Assembly (NCBI RefSeq): GCF_015476655.1
Contig: NZ_JABFHF010000036.1
Span: forward strand, 1-51,754
Length of the DNA stretch: 51,754 nt
Source: Aquiflexum lacus
GTDB taxonomy: Bacteria; Bacteroidota; Bacteroidia; Cytophagales; Cyclobacteriaceae
Direction of reading: 5' to 3'
In this document: positions 32,012-41,700 of the stretch, piece after piece
Layout: each line of letters opens with the position of its first letter
Numbering within the stretch: the stretch's first letter is position 1
Notes under the pieces: generated by a model
What the model saw: only the letters and a program-made list of their open reading frames with translations
The model's database searches: none
What the model was told of the DNA's origin: nothing
Position numbers and translations under genes: made by a program

Positions 32012-33718
32012 ATGAAAAACATATTCATCATCGGACTTCTAGGTTTAATCCTCTTTTCCTGTAACTCAGGTCCAAAAAATCCTGCGGATCAGGTTTATAT
32101 CAATGGGATAGTCTATACCGTGGACGAAGCCAATCCCAAAACGGAAGCGGTGGCAGTCAAAGACGGGCTGATTCTGGCAGTGGGGACTACCGAAGAAATC
32201 CAAGAATTTGTTGGCAAGAATACAGAAACAATAGACCTTCAGGGCAAAACCATGACCCCGGGATTTATCGAATCCCATGGTCACCTGATGGGAATTGGGT
32301 ACAATAAACTGGATATCGACCTGATGTATGTCAAAACCTATGACGAACTGATCGAAAAGGTAGCCGAGGCTGCTGCTAAAGCTGAACCCGGGGAATGGAT
32401 AACAGGCAGGGGCTGGCATCAGGATAAATGGTTGAAAATGCCAGATAATACCATAAAAGGTTTCCAGACCCATGAACAGCTCAGTGCCGTCACCCCCAAT
32501 AACCCGGTTTTTCTCTCCCATGCTTCAGGACACGCCTCATTTGTCAATCAAAAGGCAATGGAAATGGCGGGAATTACGCCACTGGGCAATGAAAATCCCA
32601 GGCAAGAAGTCGAAGGTGGTGAAGTGTTAAGAGATGAGTTGGGGAATCCTACCGGGGTATTGGTGGAAACGGCATCAGGACTGGTAAGGAAACTGATTCC
32701 GGAAGATACACCTGAAAGAAGGGAAAAGGCTTTGGAACTGGCCTTGTTGGAATTGGCAGAAAAAGGTATTACCTCCTTTCATGACGCAGGAAGCGGGCAG
32801 GATTTTATTGACCTTTTGGAGCAGTTTAAGGAAGAAGACCGGCTCACCTCAAGATTGTATGTCATGCTTTCCAGCCGTCAGCCTGAACTGATACAGGAAT
32901 GGTATAAAAAAGGACCTCATATAGATCAAGACCACATGGTCACTGTACGATCCATTAAACTCAATATGGATGGTGCTTTAGGACCTTGGGGCGCTTGGCT
33001 ACTGGAAGATTATGAGGACAAACCCGGACATACAGGACACGAGACCATGCCTATTTCACTGGTATCAGAAGTATCAGAGAAAGGTTTACAATTAGGGTTT
33101 CAGGTTTGCGCACATGCCATTGGGGACAGAACAAATCGGGAAGTATTGGACCGCTATGAAGCTGCCTTTTCCAAATTTCCGGAAATCACTGACCATCGCT
33201 TCCGAATAGAACACGCCCAGCACATTCATCCGGATGACATTACGAGATTTGGTGAAATGGGAGTTATAGCAGCCATTCAGGCCATTCATCTGAGTTCTGA
33301 CAGGCCCTGGGCCATCGGACGTCTAGGGGCGAAGCGGATCAAGGATGGTGCATATGTTTGGCAAAAACTGCTTCAGTCAGGAGCAACCATTTCCAACGGA
33401 ACTGATGCACCTGTGGAACCATTGGATCCTATCCCCTCTTTCTATGCCTCTATAACCCGAAAAACCCTTAAAATGCTTCCTGAAGGAGGTTATGAACCTG
33501 ATCAAAAAATGACAAGGGAGCAGGCGCTGAAATCTTATACCCTGGATGGTGCCTTCGCGGAATTTGAGGAGAATTTCAAAGGCTCCATTGAGGTTGGAAA
33601 AGCAGCTGACTTCACCGTTTTTGACAAAAATATCATGGAAATTCCTGAAAATGAAATCTTGGATTCGAAAGTGAAAATGACTGTGGTGGGAGGAAGGATT
33701 GTTTATCTGGAGGATTGA
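32012..33718 (+). CDS. Amidohydrolase-family lipoprotein (YtcJ/NfdA-like)
   Basis: 568 residues from the ATG at 32012, with lipobox LILFSC (Cys17). The amidohydrolase domain shows DLQGKTMTPGFIESHGHLMGIG (metal-binding H-x-H), then the HAIGDRTNREVLD motif, RIEHAQHI, and NGTDAPVEPLDP near the end of the barrel, with the composite beta-domain formed by the two chain ends (QVYINGIVYTVDEANPK and GSIEVGKAADFTVFDKN). These features match the YtcJ/NfdA (exoenzyme regulatory protein AepA-like) family, which hydrolyses small amide or formamide substrates. Here the enzyme would act outside the cytoplasm, attached to a membrane. The substrate is unknown. It has its own promoter. Confidence 0.9.
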   Translation: MKNIFIIGLLGLILFSCNSGPKNPADQVYINGIVYTVDEANPKTEAVAVKDGLILAVGTTEEIQEFVGKNTETIDLQGKTMTPGFIESHGHLMGIGYNKLDIDLMYVKTYDELIEKVAEAAAKAEPGEWITGRGWHQDKWLKMPDNTIKGFQTHEQLSAVTPNNPVFLSHASGHASFVNQKAMEMAGITPLGNENPRQEVEGGEVLRDELGNPTGVLVETASGLVRKLIPEDTPERREKALELALLELAEKGITSFHDAGSGQDFIDLLEQFKEEDRLTSRLYVMLSSRQPELIQEWYKKGPHIDQDHMVTVRSIKLNMDGALGPWGAWLLEDYEDKPGHTGHETMPISLVSEVSEKGLQLGFQVCAHAIGDRTNREVLDRYEAAFSKFPEITDHRFRIEHAQHIHPDDITRFGEMGVIAAIQAIHLSSDRPWAIGRLGAKRIKDGAYVWQKLLQSGATISNGTDAPVEPLDPIPSFYASITRKTLKMLPEGGYEPDQKMTREQALKSYTLDGAFAEFEENFKGSIEVGKAADFTVFDKNIMEIPENEILDSKVKMTVVGGRIVYLED

Positions 33719-33890
33719 AAGTGGTTGCAGAGGAAATTTATTGGAAGATTAAAAATTGGAAAATTAGGGGACTGATCAAATCATAAAGTTTAGGATACTT
33801 GACTAAGAGGGATTGGTATTTTAATTGAACTTAAAGATATACTGAAAATCAACTTTTAGAAAGTTAAGAAATGGAATTTATATCTCAAAT

Positions 33891-34199
33891 TCAAATTCTT
33901 ATTTCAATTCCAGTTTGTTCGATTTCGGTTGCAAACGGATTCAAGGAATTCCAATCCTGCGCTTTTATTGGGTGGGGTTCAATTCGTAGATCTATCTTCC
34001 TCCTTAATTTCATCAATTGTCTTTGGGTAGAGAAAAAATCAGGCATATTTTCAAGGACCAACGCAATATCTATGTCACTCCCTTCCTTTTCCATTCCTTT
34101 AGCAAAGGATCCAAAAATATATGCCCTTTTAACCCCAAGGTCTTTGGGAATAATCATGATGTATTTTTTCACAGTATCTATAATTCCTTGATTAACCAT
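33891..34199 (-). CDS. MNT-type nucleotidyltransferase
   Basis: A 102-residue minimal nucleotidyltransferase. The motif Gly30-Ser31-x-Ala-x-Gly...Ser41-Asp42-Ile-Asp44-Ile and the third acidic position Asp70 (KIDLRIEP) form a complete catalytic triad. In HEPN/MNT toxin-antitoxin systems such enzymes AMPylate a HEPN ribonuclease and neutralise it. No HEPN gene directly adjoins this gene, upstream or downstream on its strand, so it is solitary. It could be a remnant, or it might act on a distant partner. Confidence 0.85.
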   Translation of the reverse strand: MVNQGIIDTVKKYIMIIPKDLGVKRAYIFGSFAKGMEKEGSDIDIALVLENMPDFFSTQRQLMKLRRKIDLRIEPHPIKAQDWNSLNPFATEIEQTGIEIRI

Positions 34200-34413
34200 A
34201 TTCTTAATTTCTCATCCATACTTAGCGAAGATACAATATTTTTTATTTTGTGATTCAAGTATGATTCTCTTACATTGAATTTTGTTTTGCAACTGCCCTG
34301 ATAGCATTCTTGTTAATTATCCCAATATTCCATTGACTATAGTCTTTTGTATATTGAATAGGATTTAATAGATGTCGTTGGATTATCAATAAAAAATTGA
34401 AAGCCTCCAAGAA

Positions 34414-34866
34414 ATGAAAAAGCTACAGATCAATGCCGCTTTACAAATCAAAAAGCCTGTTCAGGAAGTATATGATGCCATTGTTGATCCATCAAAAATG
34501 AGCGTGTATTTTATTTCCAAAAGTACCGGCCCAATGGAAGAAGGAAAAACGGTTTGGTGGGAATTTCCGGAGTTTGAGGAATCCTCACCTATCAGAATAG
34601 GTAAAATGAAACCCAACGAACTGATCACCTTTTCTTGGGATATTGGGGAAAAGGAATTGGAAGTTGAAATCAATCTTCTGCCACAAAAAGATGGTTCTAC
34701 TTTGGTCAGGATCACTGAAGGAGAAATGGATAATGATGAAGCAGGTATTAATTGGCTTAAGGGGAATACAGAGGGTTGGTCCAATTTTTTGGCATGTCTC
34801 AAGGCTTATTTGGAATATGGAATCAACCTGAGAAAGGGAGCTTTTGATTTTATGAAAAAGGAATAA
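34414..34866 (+). CDS. SRPBCC/AHSA1-like domain protein
   Basis: 150 residues with the START/SRPBCC fold typical of Aha1-like (AHSA1) proteins: INAALQIKKPVQEVYDAIVDPSKMSVYFIS, then VWWEFPEFEESSPIRIGKMKPNELITFSWD, then VEINLLPQKDGSTLVRITEGEMD and a C-terminal helix beginning WLKGNTEGWSNFLACLKAYLE. The cavity usually binds a hydrophobic ligand. Cytoplasmic. No operon partner; the following 500 bases contain only a relic frame. Confidence 0.88.
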   Translation: MKKLQINAALQIKKPVQEVYDAIVDPSKMSVYFISKSTGPMEEGKTVWWEFPEFEESSPIRIGKMKPNELITFSWDIGEKELEVEINLLPQKDGSTLVRITEGEMDNDEAGINWLKGNTEGWSNFLACLKAYLEYGINLRKGAFDFMKKE

Positions 34867-35362
34867 GCATCTTGTTGGTTGGGCATGTTGATTTCTAGAT
34901 GGACTTTATAATTAAATTAGAGAAATTATCCGATAAATGAATACCATTAAAGCTATTCAAGATTTTGTAAGCCAATCAAAAGAAGAAACATCCAAGATAG
35001 AATCCTTTTTTTGAAAATGGCATCGGAGATGACAATTGGAGATGACAATTGGAGATTTGGCCTGCTAAATATTTCAATTGCCTACAGTTTTTGAGATCGA
35101 AAAAACAAACGTTCCACACCTCAGCCACATGGTCAGGTTTTCTTATTGCCAAATATTAAAATAGTTGATCATCATTTTGTTCATCCCTTAAAATTTAACT
35201 ATTTTTCATTTGAAATATTTAAGTCAATTTTCAATAAGATGCCCTTTCTATTTTCCAACCGATTCAGCCCTACTGAGTATCCTTTTACAAATCTTTTTTG
35301 CTTTCTTAAGTTTTAGTTATGCCAAAAAAACAGTCATTATTTAAATTAATAACCGCATTCCT
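34867..35362. other. Intergenic region with a possible gene relic and short tandem repeat
   Basis: A frame at 34937 (ATG AAT ACC ATT ...) encodes 25 residues (MNTIKAIQDFVSQSKEETSK...) and stops after a run of seven T. Just beyond, GGAGATGACAATT is repeated in tandem (35025-35052). A frameshift at the T run followed by the tandem duplication could have disabled a small gene; the fragment is too short to identify. Otherwise AT-rich leader of the ATPase gene. Confidence 0.35.
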
Positions 35363-38062
35363 ATGAATCAAGAATACGATTGGCATAACATTGAAGCATC
35401 GGAAGTAGCAAAAATATTCGATGTATCAACTGAGACAGGATTGAGTTCCACTGAGGTGGAAGAAAAAACCCATAAGTACGGGAAAAACATCTTGACCAAA
35501 AAAAAGAGAATAAGTGCTTTTGTAAGGTTTCTCTTACAGTTCCATCAACCTCTGATTTATATTCTTCTAGCTGCTACAGCAGTCACTTTTTTTCTGAATG
35601 AATTTGTTGATTCCGCGGTCATCTTTGGCGTTGTCCTGATCAATGCCATTATCGGATATATTCAGGAGACAAAAGCCCTCAAGGCAATAGATGCCCTTGA
35701 AGGAAGCCTTGCCTCAAAAGCTGCTGTCATTAGAAATGGGAAAAAACAGGTAATTGAGGCAGTGGAGATTGTTCCCGGTGATATAGTTTTGTTACGTTCA
35801 GGAGATAAATTCCCGGCTGATATCCGGCTTTTCGAACTTCGGGACATGCAGGTTGATGAATCCGCTTTGACCGGTGAATCAGTTCCGGTCCAAAAACATA
35901 TTGATCCCGTCGATTCGGAAAATGTTTTAGGAGACAGATTCTGTATGGGCTTCTCCTCAACAAATGTCACCTATGGCCAAGGTCGGGGAATTGTAGTAGC
36001 AACTGGAGATTATACTGAAGTAGGTAAAATCCAGAAATCCATAGCAAGCGCACAAGATTTAGAAACCCCTTTGACGCAAAAAATAAAAAGCTTCAGCCAT
36101 TTACTGCTTTGGGTGATTATTGGTCTTTCTTCCATCTTGATTGTAGTTGGATTAGTTCGTGGAGAATCTTTTGGTGAAATTTTTATGGTTGCGGTCGCAC
36201 TTGCAGTAGGTGCCATCCCTGAAGGTTTGCCGGTGGCGGTAACCATCATGTTGGCTTTGGGTGTTTCCAAAATGGCCAAGAGAAAGGCTATCATCCGAAA
36301 ACTTGTCGCAGTAGAGACCTTGGGAAGCACCAATGTAATCTGTTCAGATAAAACAGGGACGTTGACTGAAAATCAGATGACGGTTCAAAAGATTTTTGCC
36401 GGGGATAAATACTTTGATGTTACAGGACTTGGCTACCAGCCTGAAGGAACTATCGAATTGGACGGACAGCCTGTTAACCTTGAACTGCACAAATCGCTTT
36501 CCCTTTGTTTACAAGCTGGTCTACTGTGCAATGACAGTGCATTAAAAGAAAAAAATGGAGTATGGATGATTGAAGGTGAACCCACCGAAGGGGCCTTATT
36601 GGTTTCAGGTTTTAAATCTGGATTCAAAATTGAAGACCTTGAGAATTCAATGCCTAGAAAAAGTAGCATTCCTTTTGAATCCGAATACCAGTATATGGCA
36701 ACCCTTCACGGTGGTGAACAGCACATTATTTTTATGAAAGGTGCATCTGAGGCAATTTTGGAAAGGTGTTCCGGAATGTATGATGAACATGGTAAACTGG
36801 TTGCTTTGGACAAAACCAAAATACTTACCAAAGTAGAGGAATTGGCTGCTCAGGGTCTTCGGGTATTGGGTTTTGCAATGAAAGCTCCCTCTAATGACCT
36901 CGAAAGGGTAAACCATGATGACGTGAATTCAGAAATGGTTTTTCTGGGTATCCAAGGAATGATTGATCCGCCTAGAAAAGAAGCTATTGAAGCAGTAGCA
37001 CTTTGTCAAAAAGCAGGCATAGATGTGAAAATGATAACAGGTGACCATGCCGTCACTGCTGCTTCCATTGCCGATCAGATTGGATTGCGAGGTCAGAGAG
37101 AAAATGGTATGCTCAAAGCCTTAAATGGCAAGGAACTTCAGTCGTTGGATAACGGGGATTTTGCTGATGCTGCAGAATCAGTGGCTGTTTTTGCAAGGGT
37201 ATCACCGGACCAGAAACTCCGACTTGTAAAGGCACTACAGGAAAGAGGCAAAATAGTAGCGATGACGGGAGATGGTGTCAATGATGGACCTGCCCTGAAA
37301 CAAGCAAATATTGGTGTTGCCATGGGGATAACTGGAACCGATGTGGCAAAGGATGCTTCGGATATGGTTTTGACTGATGACAATTTCTCCTCAATAGAAG
37401 GCGCAGTCGAAGAAGGGCGTGGCGTGTTTGATAATCTGACAAAGTTTATCGTGTGGACCCTTCCCACCAATCTAGGTGAAGGGCTTGTTATCCTTGCCGC
37501 AGTGGTCATTGGTTCTCAACTTCCCATTCTACCGGTACAATTACTTTGGATCAACATGACCACAGCAATCTTACTGGGATTGATGTTGGCATTTGAACCA
37601 AAAGAGCCTGGAATTATGGATAGACCACCCAGACCTTCTAAGCAGCCAATCCTTACCACGGATCTTATCATGCGGACGCTATTGGTTGGTACCTTGATGA
37701 TGATATCTGCTTTTGGATTGTATATATATGAGGTGGAATTCCTTGGCCAATCGCTTTCCTATGGTCAGACTGTTGCAACAAGCGTATTTATTTTTATGGA
37801 AGCTGCTTATCTGTTCAACTGCCGCTCTATGGTTAGGCCTTTGTCTGAAATTGGTTTTTTTACAAACAAATGGATCTTTATTGGCATTGGAGCCATGATC
37901 TTTTTCCAATTGCTCTATATCTATACCTCGGTCATGAACACCCTTTTCAATTCCAGTCCCTTGCAAATGGACTCATGGTGGAGAATTATCGGTGTATCTG
38001 TGGCATTGTTTATTATCGTAACGATAGAGAAACGCATTCGCTTTATCCTTTCAAAGAAATGA
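35363..38062 (+). CDS. P-type cation ATPase (P2-like)
   Basis: An 899-residue transporter with the full P-type order: cation-ATPase N-terminal domain, two membrane segments, the actuator loop TGES (170-173), PEGLP in M4 (286-290), the phosphorylation motif DKTGT (Asp329), a nucleotide-binding domain with KGASE, the hinge TGDGVND (635-641), and a C-terminal six-helix region. The M4 PEGLP places it in the P2 group (Ca2+, Na+/K+ or H+-like). In M6, however, INMTTAILLGLMLAFEP lacks the aspartate of the Ca2+-ATPase N-x-x-T-D motif, so calcium transport is uncertain. The inner membrane is its site of action. It is a single-gene unit. Confidence 0.92.
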   Translation: MNQEYDWHNIEASEVAKIFDVSTETGLSSTEVEEKTHKYGKNILTKKKRISAFVRFLLQFHQPLIYILLAATAVTFFLNEFVDSAVIFGVVLINAIIGYIQETKALKAIDALEGSLASKAAVIRNGKKQVIEAVEIVPGDIVLLRSGDKFPADIRLFELRDMQVDESALTGESVPVQKHIDPVDSENVLGDRFCMGFSSTNVTYGQGRGIVVATGDYTEVGKIQKSIASAQDLETPLTQKIKSFSHLLLWVIIGLSSILIVVGLVRGESFGEIFMVAVALAVGAIPEGLPVAVTIMLALGVSKMAKRKAIIRKLVAVETLGSTNVICSDKTGTLTENQMTVQKIFAGDKYFDVTGLGYQPEGTIELDGQPVNLELHKSLSLCLQAGLLCNDSALKEKNGVWMIEGEPTEGALLVSGFKSGFKIEDLENSMPRKSSIPFESEYQYMATLHGGEQHIIFMKGASEAILERCSGMYDEHGKLVALDKTKILTKVEELAAQGLRVLGFAMKAPSNDLERVNHDDVNSEMVFLGIQGMIDPPRKEAIEAVALCQKAGIDVKMITGDHAVTAASIADQIGLRGQRENGMLKALNGKELQSLDNGDFADAAESVAVFARVSPDQKLRLVKALQERGKIVAMTGDGVNDGPALKQANIGVAMGITGTDVAKDASDMVLTDDNFSSIEGAVEEGRGVFDNLTKFIVWTLPTNLGEGLVILAAVVIGSQLPILPVQLLWINMTTAILLGLMLAFEPKEPGIMDRPPRPSKQPILTTDLIMRTLLVGTLMMISAFGLYIYEVEFLGQSLSYGQTVATSVFIFMEAAYLFNCRSMVRPLSEIGFFTNKWIFIGIGAMIFFQLLYIYTSVMNTLFNSSPLQMDSWWRIIGVSVALFIIVTIEKRIRFILSKK

Positions 38063-38240
38063 AGGTCTAACTCAGTTTGACTGGGATGATGGAAAGGACA
38101 CCTGTTTGGCTTATTTTGACCGATGTCTGATGACGGATGTTCGCATGAATCGAATTTGATGCCTGCTTAAATCTTAGTTTCCGGCTTTATTATTTTGAGA
38201 AGGAATATTTTCAGGAATTTTTGTCTATTGTAAGAATTAC

Positions 38241-38798
38241 TTATTGAGGAACCCTCCATAAGTAGATCAGATGTTCTTTTCCATCAGGGAGAACTATTCT
38301 TTCGGTTTTCTCGGGCTTCCAATCTCCCATATCAAATCGATGGGAAACAATCCTGGTTCCCGGCTTCATTTTCAGAAACTTAGGTCTCAATTTGAGATTG
38401 ATATCAGGAAAAAGATAGACCACCAGAATTGTGGCATCGCTAAAATCAATTTCGAATAAATCACCTTGCACAAAAGTCACTCTGTCTGAAACACCGGATT
38501 TAAGAGCATTTTGTTTTGCCAAGGCCACAAGTGCTGCGTCAATTTCCACCCCTATGGCATTTGCTCCAAACAATTTGGCTGCTGCTATGGGAATTCTGCC
38601 ATCGCCCGACCCAAGGTCATAAAGAATATCATTTTCATCGATCTCTGCCAATTTCAACATGGCCTCAACCACCTCATCAGGTGTGGTCACAAAAGGCACC
38701 AAATCCGAAAAATCAGAGGTTATTTCCTGTGAAAAAACGATGAGTGGGGTTAAGTAGAAAAAACCAAAAAGCAATATTAAACTGAAAGCGATTTTCAT
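38241..38798 (-). CDS. Class I SAM-dependent methyltransferase with a signal peptide
   Basis: 185 residues. The N-terminus (MKIAFSLILLFGFFYLTPLIVFSQE) is a good Sec signal or anchor. After a linker with PFVTTPDEVVEAMLKLAEI comes the Rossmann methyltransferase core: motif I as YDLGSGDGRIPIAAAKLFG (61-67 for DLGSGDG), IGVEID, and VQGDLFEIDF. The C-terminal strand order ends with GTRIVSHRFDMGDW and LIYLWRVP. Exported methyltransferases of this build are seen in Bacteroidota and Planctomycetes, though SAM is not known to be available in the periplasm. The gene overlaps the end of the VCBS/ASPIC gene by four bases and is surely co-transcribed with it. Confidence 0.85.
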   Translation of the reverse strand: MKIAFSLILLFGFFYLTPLIVFSQEITSDFSDLVPFVTTPDEVVEAMLKLAEIDENDILYDLGSGDGRIPIAAAKLFGANAIGVEIDAALVALAKQNALKSGVSDRVTFVQGDLFEIDFSDATILVVYLFPDINLKLRPKFLKMKPGTRIVSHRFDMGDWKPEKTERIVLPDGKEHLIYLWRVPQ

Positions 38799-41700
38799 TT
38801 TTTATTCCACATATAAGCATCCAAACCTTGATTATTAACCCCTACTAATAATAAATCCATCTTACCGGCTTTAATGACTTCCATGGATTTGATATCACCC
38901 ATAAAATTAAGCCCTGACATTTTTTGAGGCACATATTGGAAGTTACCTTTTCCATCACCTTTGAAGACCTGCCCATAATTGGAATCCATCACTCCTATTC
39001 TCAATCGACTGGAATTCTGATTCCCTCCCAAAATAAAATCAAGATGCCCATCCTGATCGACATCCAATACAGAAATGGCATATACAGGTGCAAACTGCGC
39101 TTGCATGGGCAAAGCATGTGGTATCAGCTTTCCATCTTTATTTTCCAAATAAAGGGTTCTGAGTTCAGTGGCCTGAAGTGTTGATGCCTTTGACAATTGA
39201 TCTTTGCTGAAAATATTGTTCAACTTGGCCTCGGAATAGGATTCATAGTTTGTGAATTTACTTCTCAGATTATACATCTGATCCAATAATTCATCTCTGC
39301 TCGCAAATGGATATTCAACGCCCTGAATGTATTGGGTGAGAATGGGATCGATCGAGCTGTTTTCATCAAAATCAGCAAAGACCAATTTCACCGGCTCGGA
39401 TTTGCTGGCACGGAGTTGGGAGTTCAATCCGAAATTGCCCACAATAAAATCCATATCCCCATCTCCATCAAAGTCTGCCATCGCAATAGCTGACCAAAGA
39501 CCTTCGACAGGTGAATCAAAATACTGTGAAGTGGCTTCCTCAAATCTTTTTCCTCCCTTATTCAGAAAAACCCGGATCGGCATATATTCTCCAACTACAA
39601 TCAAGTCTTCTTGACCATCCCCATCCAAATCAGTCCATGTAGCATCCGTAACCATTCCACCAAATTCCAATTCAGGAATGGTTTCAGCAATTACATCCAC
39701 AAACTTTCCTTTTCCATCATTTTTCAACAAGAAGCTTTTAGGGCTTTGGGGGAACTTTCCGGGAACAACCCTGCCCCCGACAAATAAATCCATGTGACCA
39801 TCCCCATCAAAATCCACTACTTTGACACAGGAAGCACTGGACCTTATTTTTGGAAGCGCATCTTCAGATTTGATAAAATTCCCTCCTCCCTGATTGATGT
39901 ATAGTCTGTCCTGAAGGCTTTCGTCATTGGAGAGGTAATCATGGTATCCACCACTCGCAATGTAAAGATCCATGTAGCCATTTCCATTGGCATCAAAAAA
40001 TACGGCATCAGCATCTGTGAATTCTTCTTCCTTTGAAAGGTCAAGTCCTTGGTACTCTATAAAATGCCCTGTCGACACTTGGGAATACAATTTTCCAGGT
40101 GAACCTTTGGTACCTCCTATAAAGAAATCTGTGAATCCATTGTTATTGATGTCACCCAATGACATGACAGGACCACAAGTTGTCATCATATTCAACAACA
40201 GTGGCTGCCTCTTAAAATCATTGAAACCGTACTCTTCATGCTTAAATTCTAAAGGTGGCTGAACCTGGGTAAAATAAGGACTCGAAGCTATTTGGGATTC
40301 AGCATGGTGCTGAACGGCGTTTTTTTCTTCAGCAACAAAAATCTGATTGGATTCCACATCCATAATTTTTTCCGATTTCCCACTTGGCCATTGAATCAAT
40401 ACTGAATCTGCTTTTGTGTTTTCACCCAATCCAACATGTATCCGGTGACTCATAGATGATTGGAATCCCCTAGTGGGCTGTTGCTCAAAAAACTGTATTT
40501 CCCCCTTTGTATAAACCGAAATCTTCGTTCCATATCCAAAAGTATTTTTACCCTCCCCTTTCAGGTCAAACTGTAAGAAGTTATTTGGCTTATTGTCTCC
40601 AGAAAGCGCATTTTTAAAGATTCCTGCGGGCGCATTCAGGTTATTGACCACTAAGTCTATATTACCATCATTGTCCAAATCCGCGAATGCTGCCCCATTG
40701 GAAAAATTAGGTTGGGAAAATCCCCATTCTATACTTTTGTTGTTGAAGGTAAGGTCACCGTTATTTTGAAAAAGGTAATTGTGAACCGGAGTAGAACTCA
40801 TGCTCGTCACCAAAAAGAGTGTGTCCGCCGGTTCATTTTCCCTGGCCTTGTTGAAATAATAATCTCCTTTGAATTTCAGAAAATCCCTATTGGTATAGTC
40901 TCTAAAATAGCCATTGGTAACAAAAAGATCCTTCCAACCGTCATTGTCCACGTCCACAAAGAATGTAGCCCAACTCCAATCTGTATTCGATATCCCCGCC
41001 AATTGACCGATTTCACTGAAGGTACCATTGCCGTTGTTAAGTTGAAGCATGTTTCTCATGTTCTGATGGTAAAAGCCCTTCATCACCATCAGTGCATATT
41101 GTTCATAGTTTTCAGGCCCATATAGCAACTTTTGCCTTTTGTTGTCCTCAGGCAGCATGTCCAAAGTGAAAATATCAGGAAGGCCGTCATTATTGAAATC
41201 ACTGATATCCGAACCCATAGAAAAATAAGAAATGTGCTGAAAGTAATCTGTAAGGCTTTCGGTGAAGGTACCGTCACCATTGTTGATATAAAAATAATCG
41301 GGTTCTATGTAGTCATTGGAAATATAGATATCAGGATATCCATTTCCGGTGATGTCAGAAACTGCCACTCCGAGGCCAAAACCCATTGAATTCCCCAATA
41401 TTCCTGCTTCTTGACTTACATTTACAAACCTGCCACCATCATTCCTGTAGAGTTTATCACCTGCTTCAGGATTTCTATCCTGCCGGGCATTGTCAAACTC
41501 GATTTCATTGATGACTTTAGTATTGTGGTTCAAAAGGTACATGTCAAGGTCACCGTCAAGATCATAATCAAAAAACAATGCCTGAATACTATTGGAAGAA
41601 TCGTTTAAACCATATTCAGCAGCTTGCTCTTTAAAGGTTCCGTTAGCTTGATTGATAAAAAGCTCATTCCTTCTGGTGTCAGGACTTCCTTTGCCTGAAT

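Noticed and set aside
26950-34199. Reading the accessory region as a single defence island
   Set aside because: It contains two toxin-antitoxin loci, a RAYT element and an MNT gene, but no recognised defence operon, and unrelated housekeeping-type genes lie among them.
34937-35054. Short frame ending at a run of seven T, followed by a tandem duplication
   Set aside because: May be a relic of a small gene, but not enough sequence remains to identify it, so it is noted only as intergenic.
40712-41125. Frames antisense to the VCBS/ASPIC gene
   Set aside because: The minus-strand frame shows dense, family-specific motifs throughout, so opposite frames are shadows.
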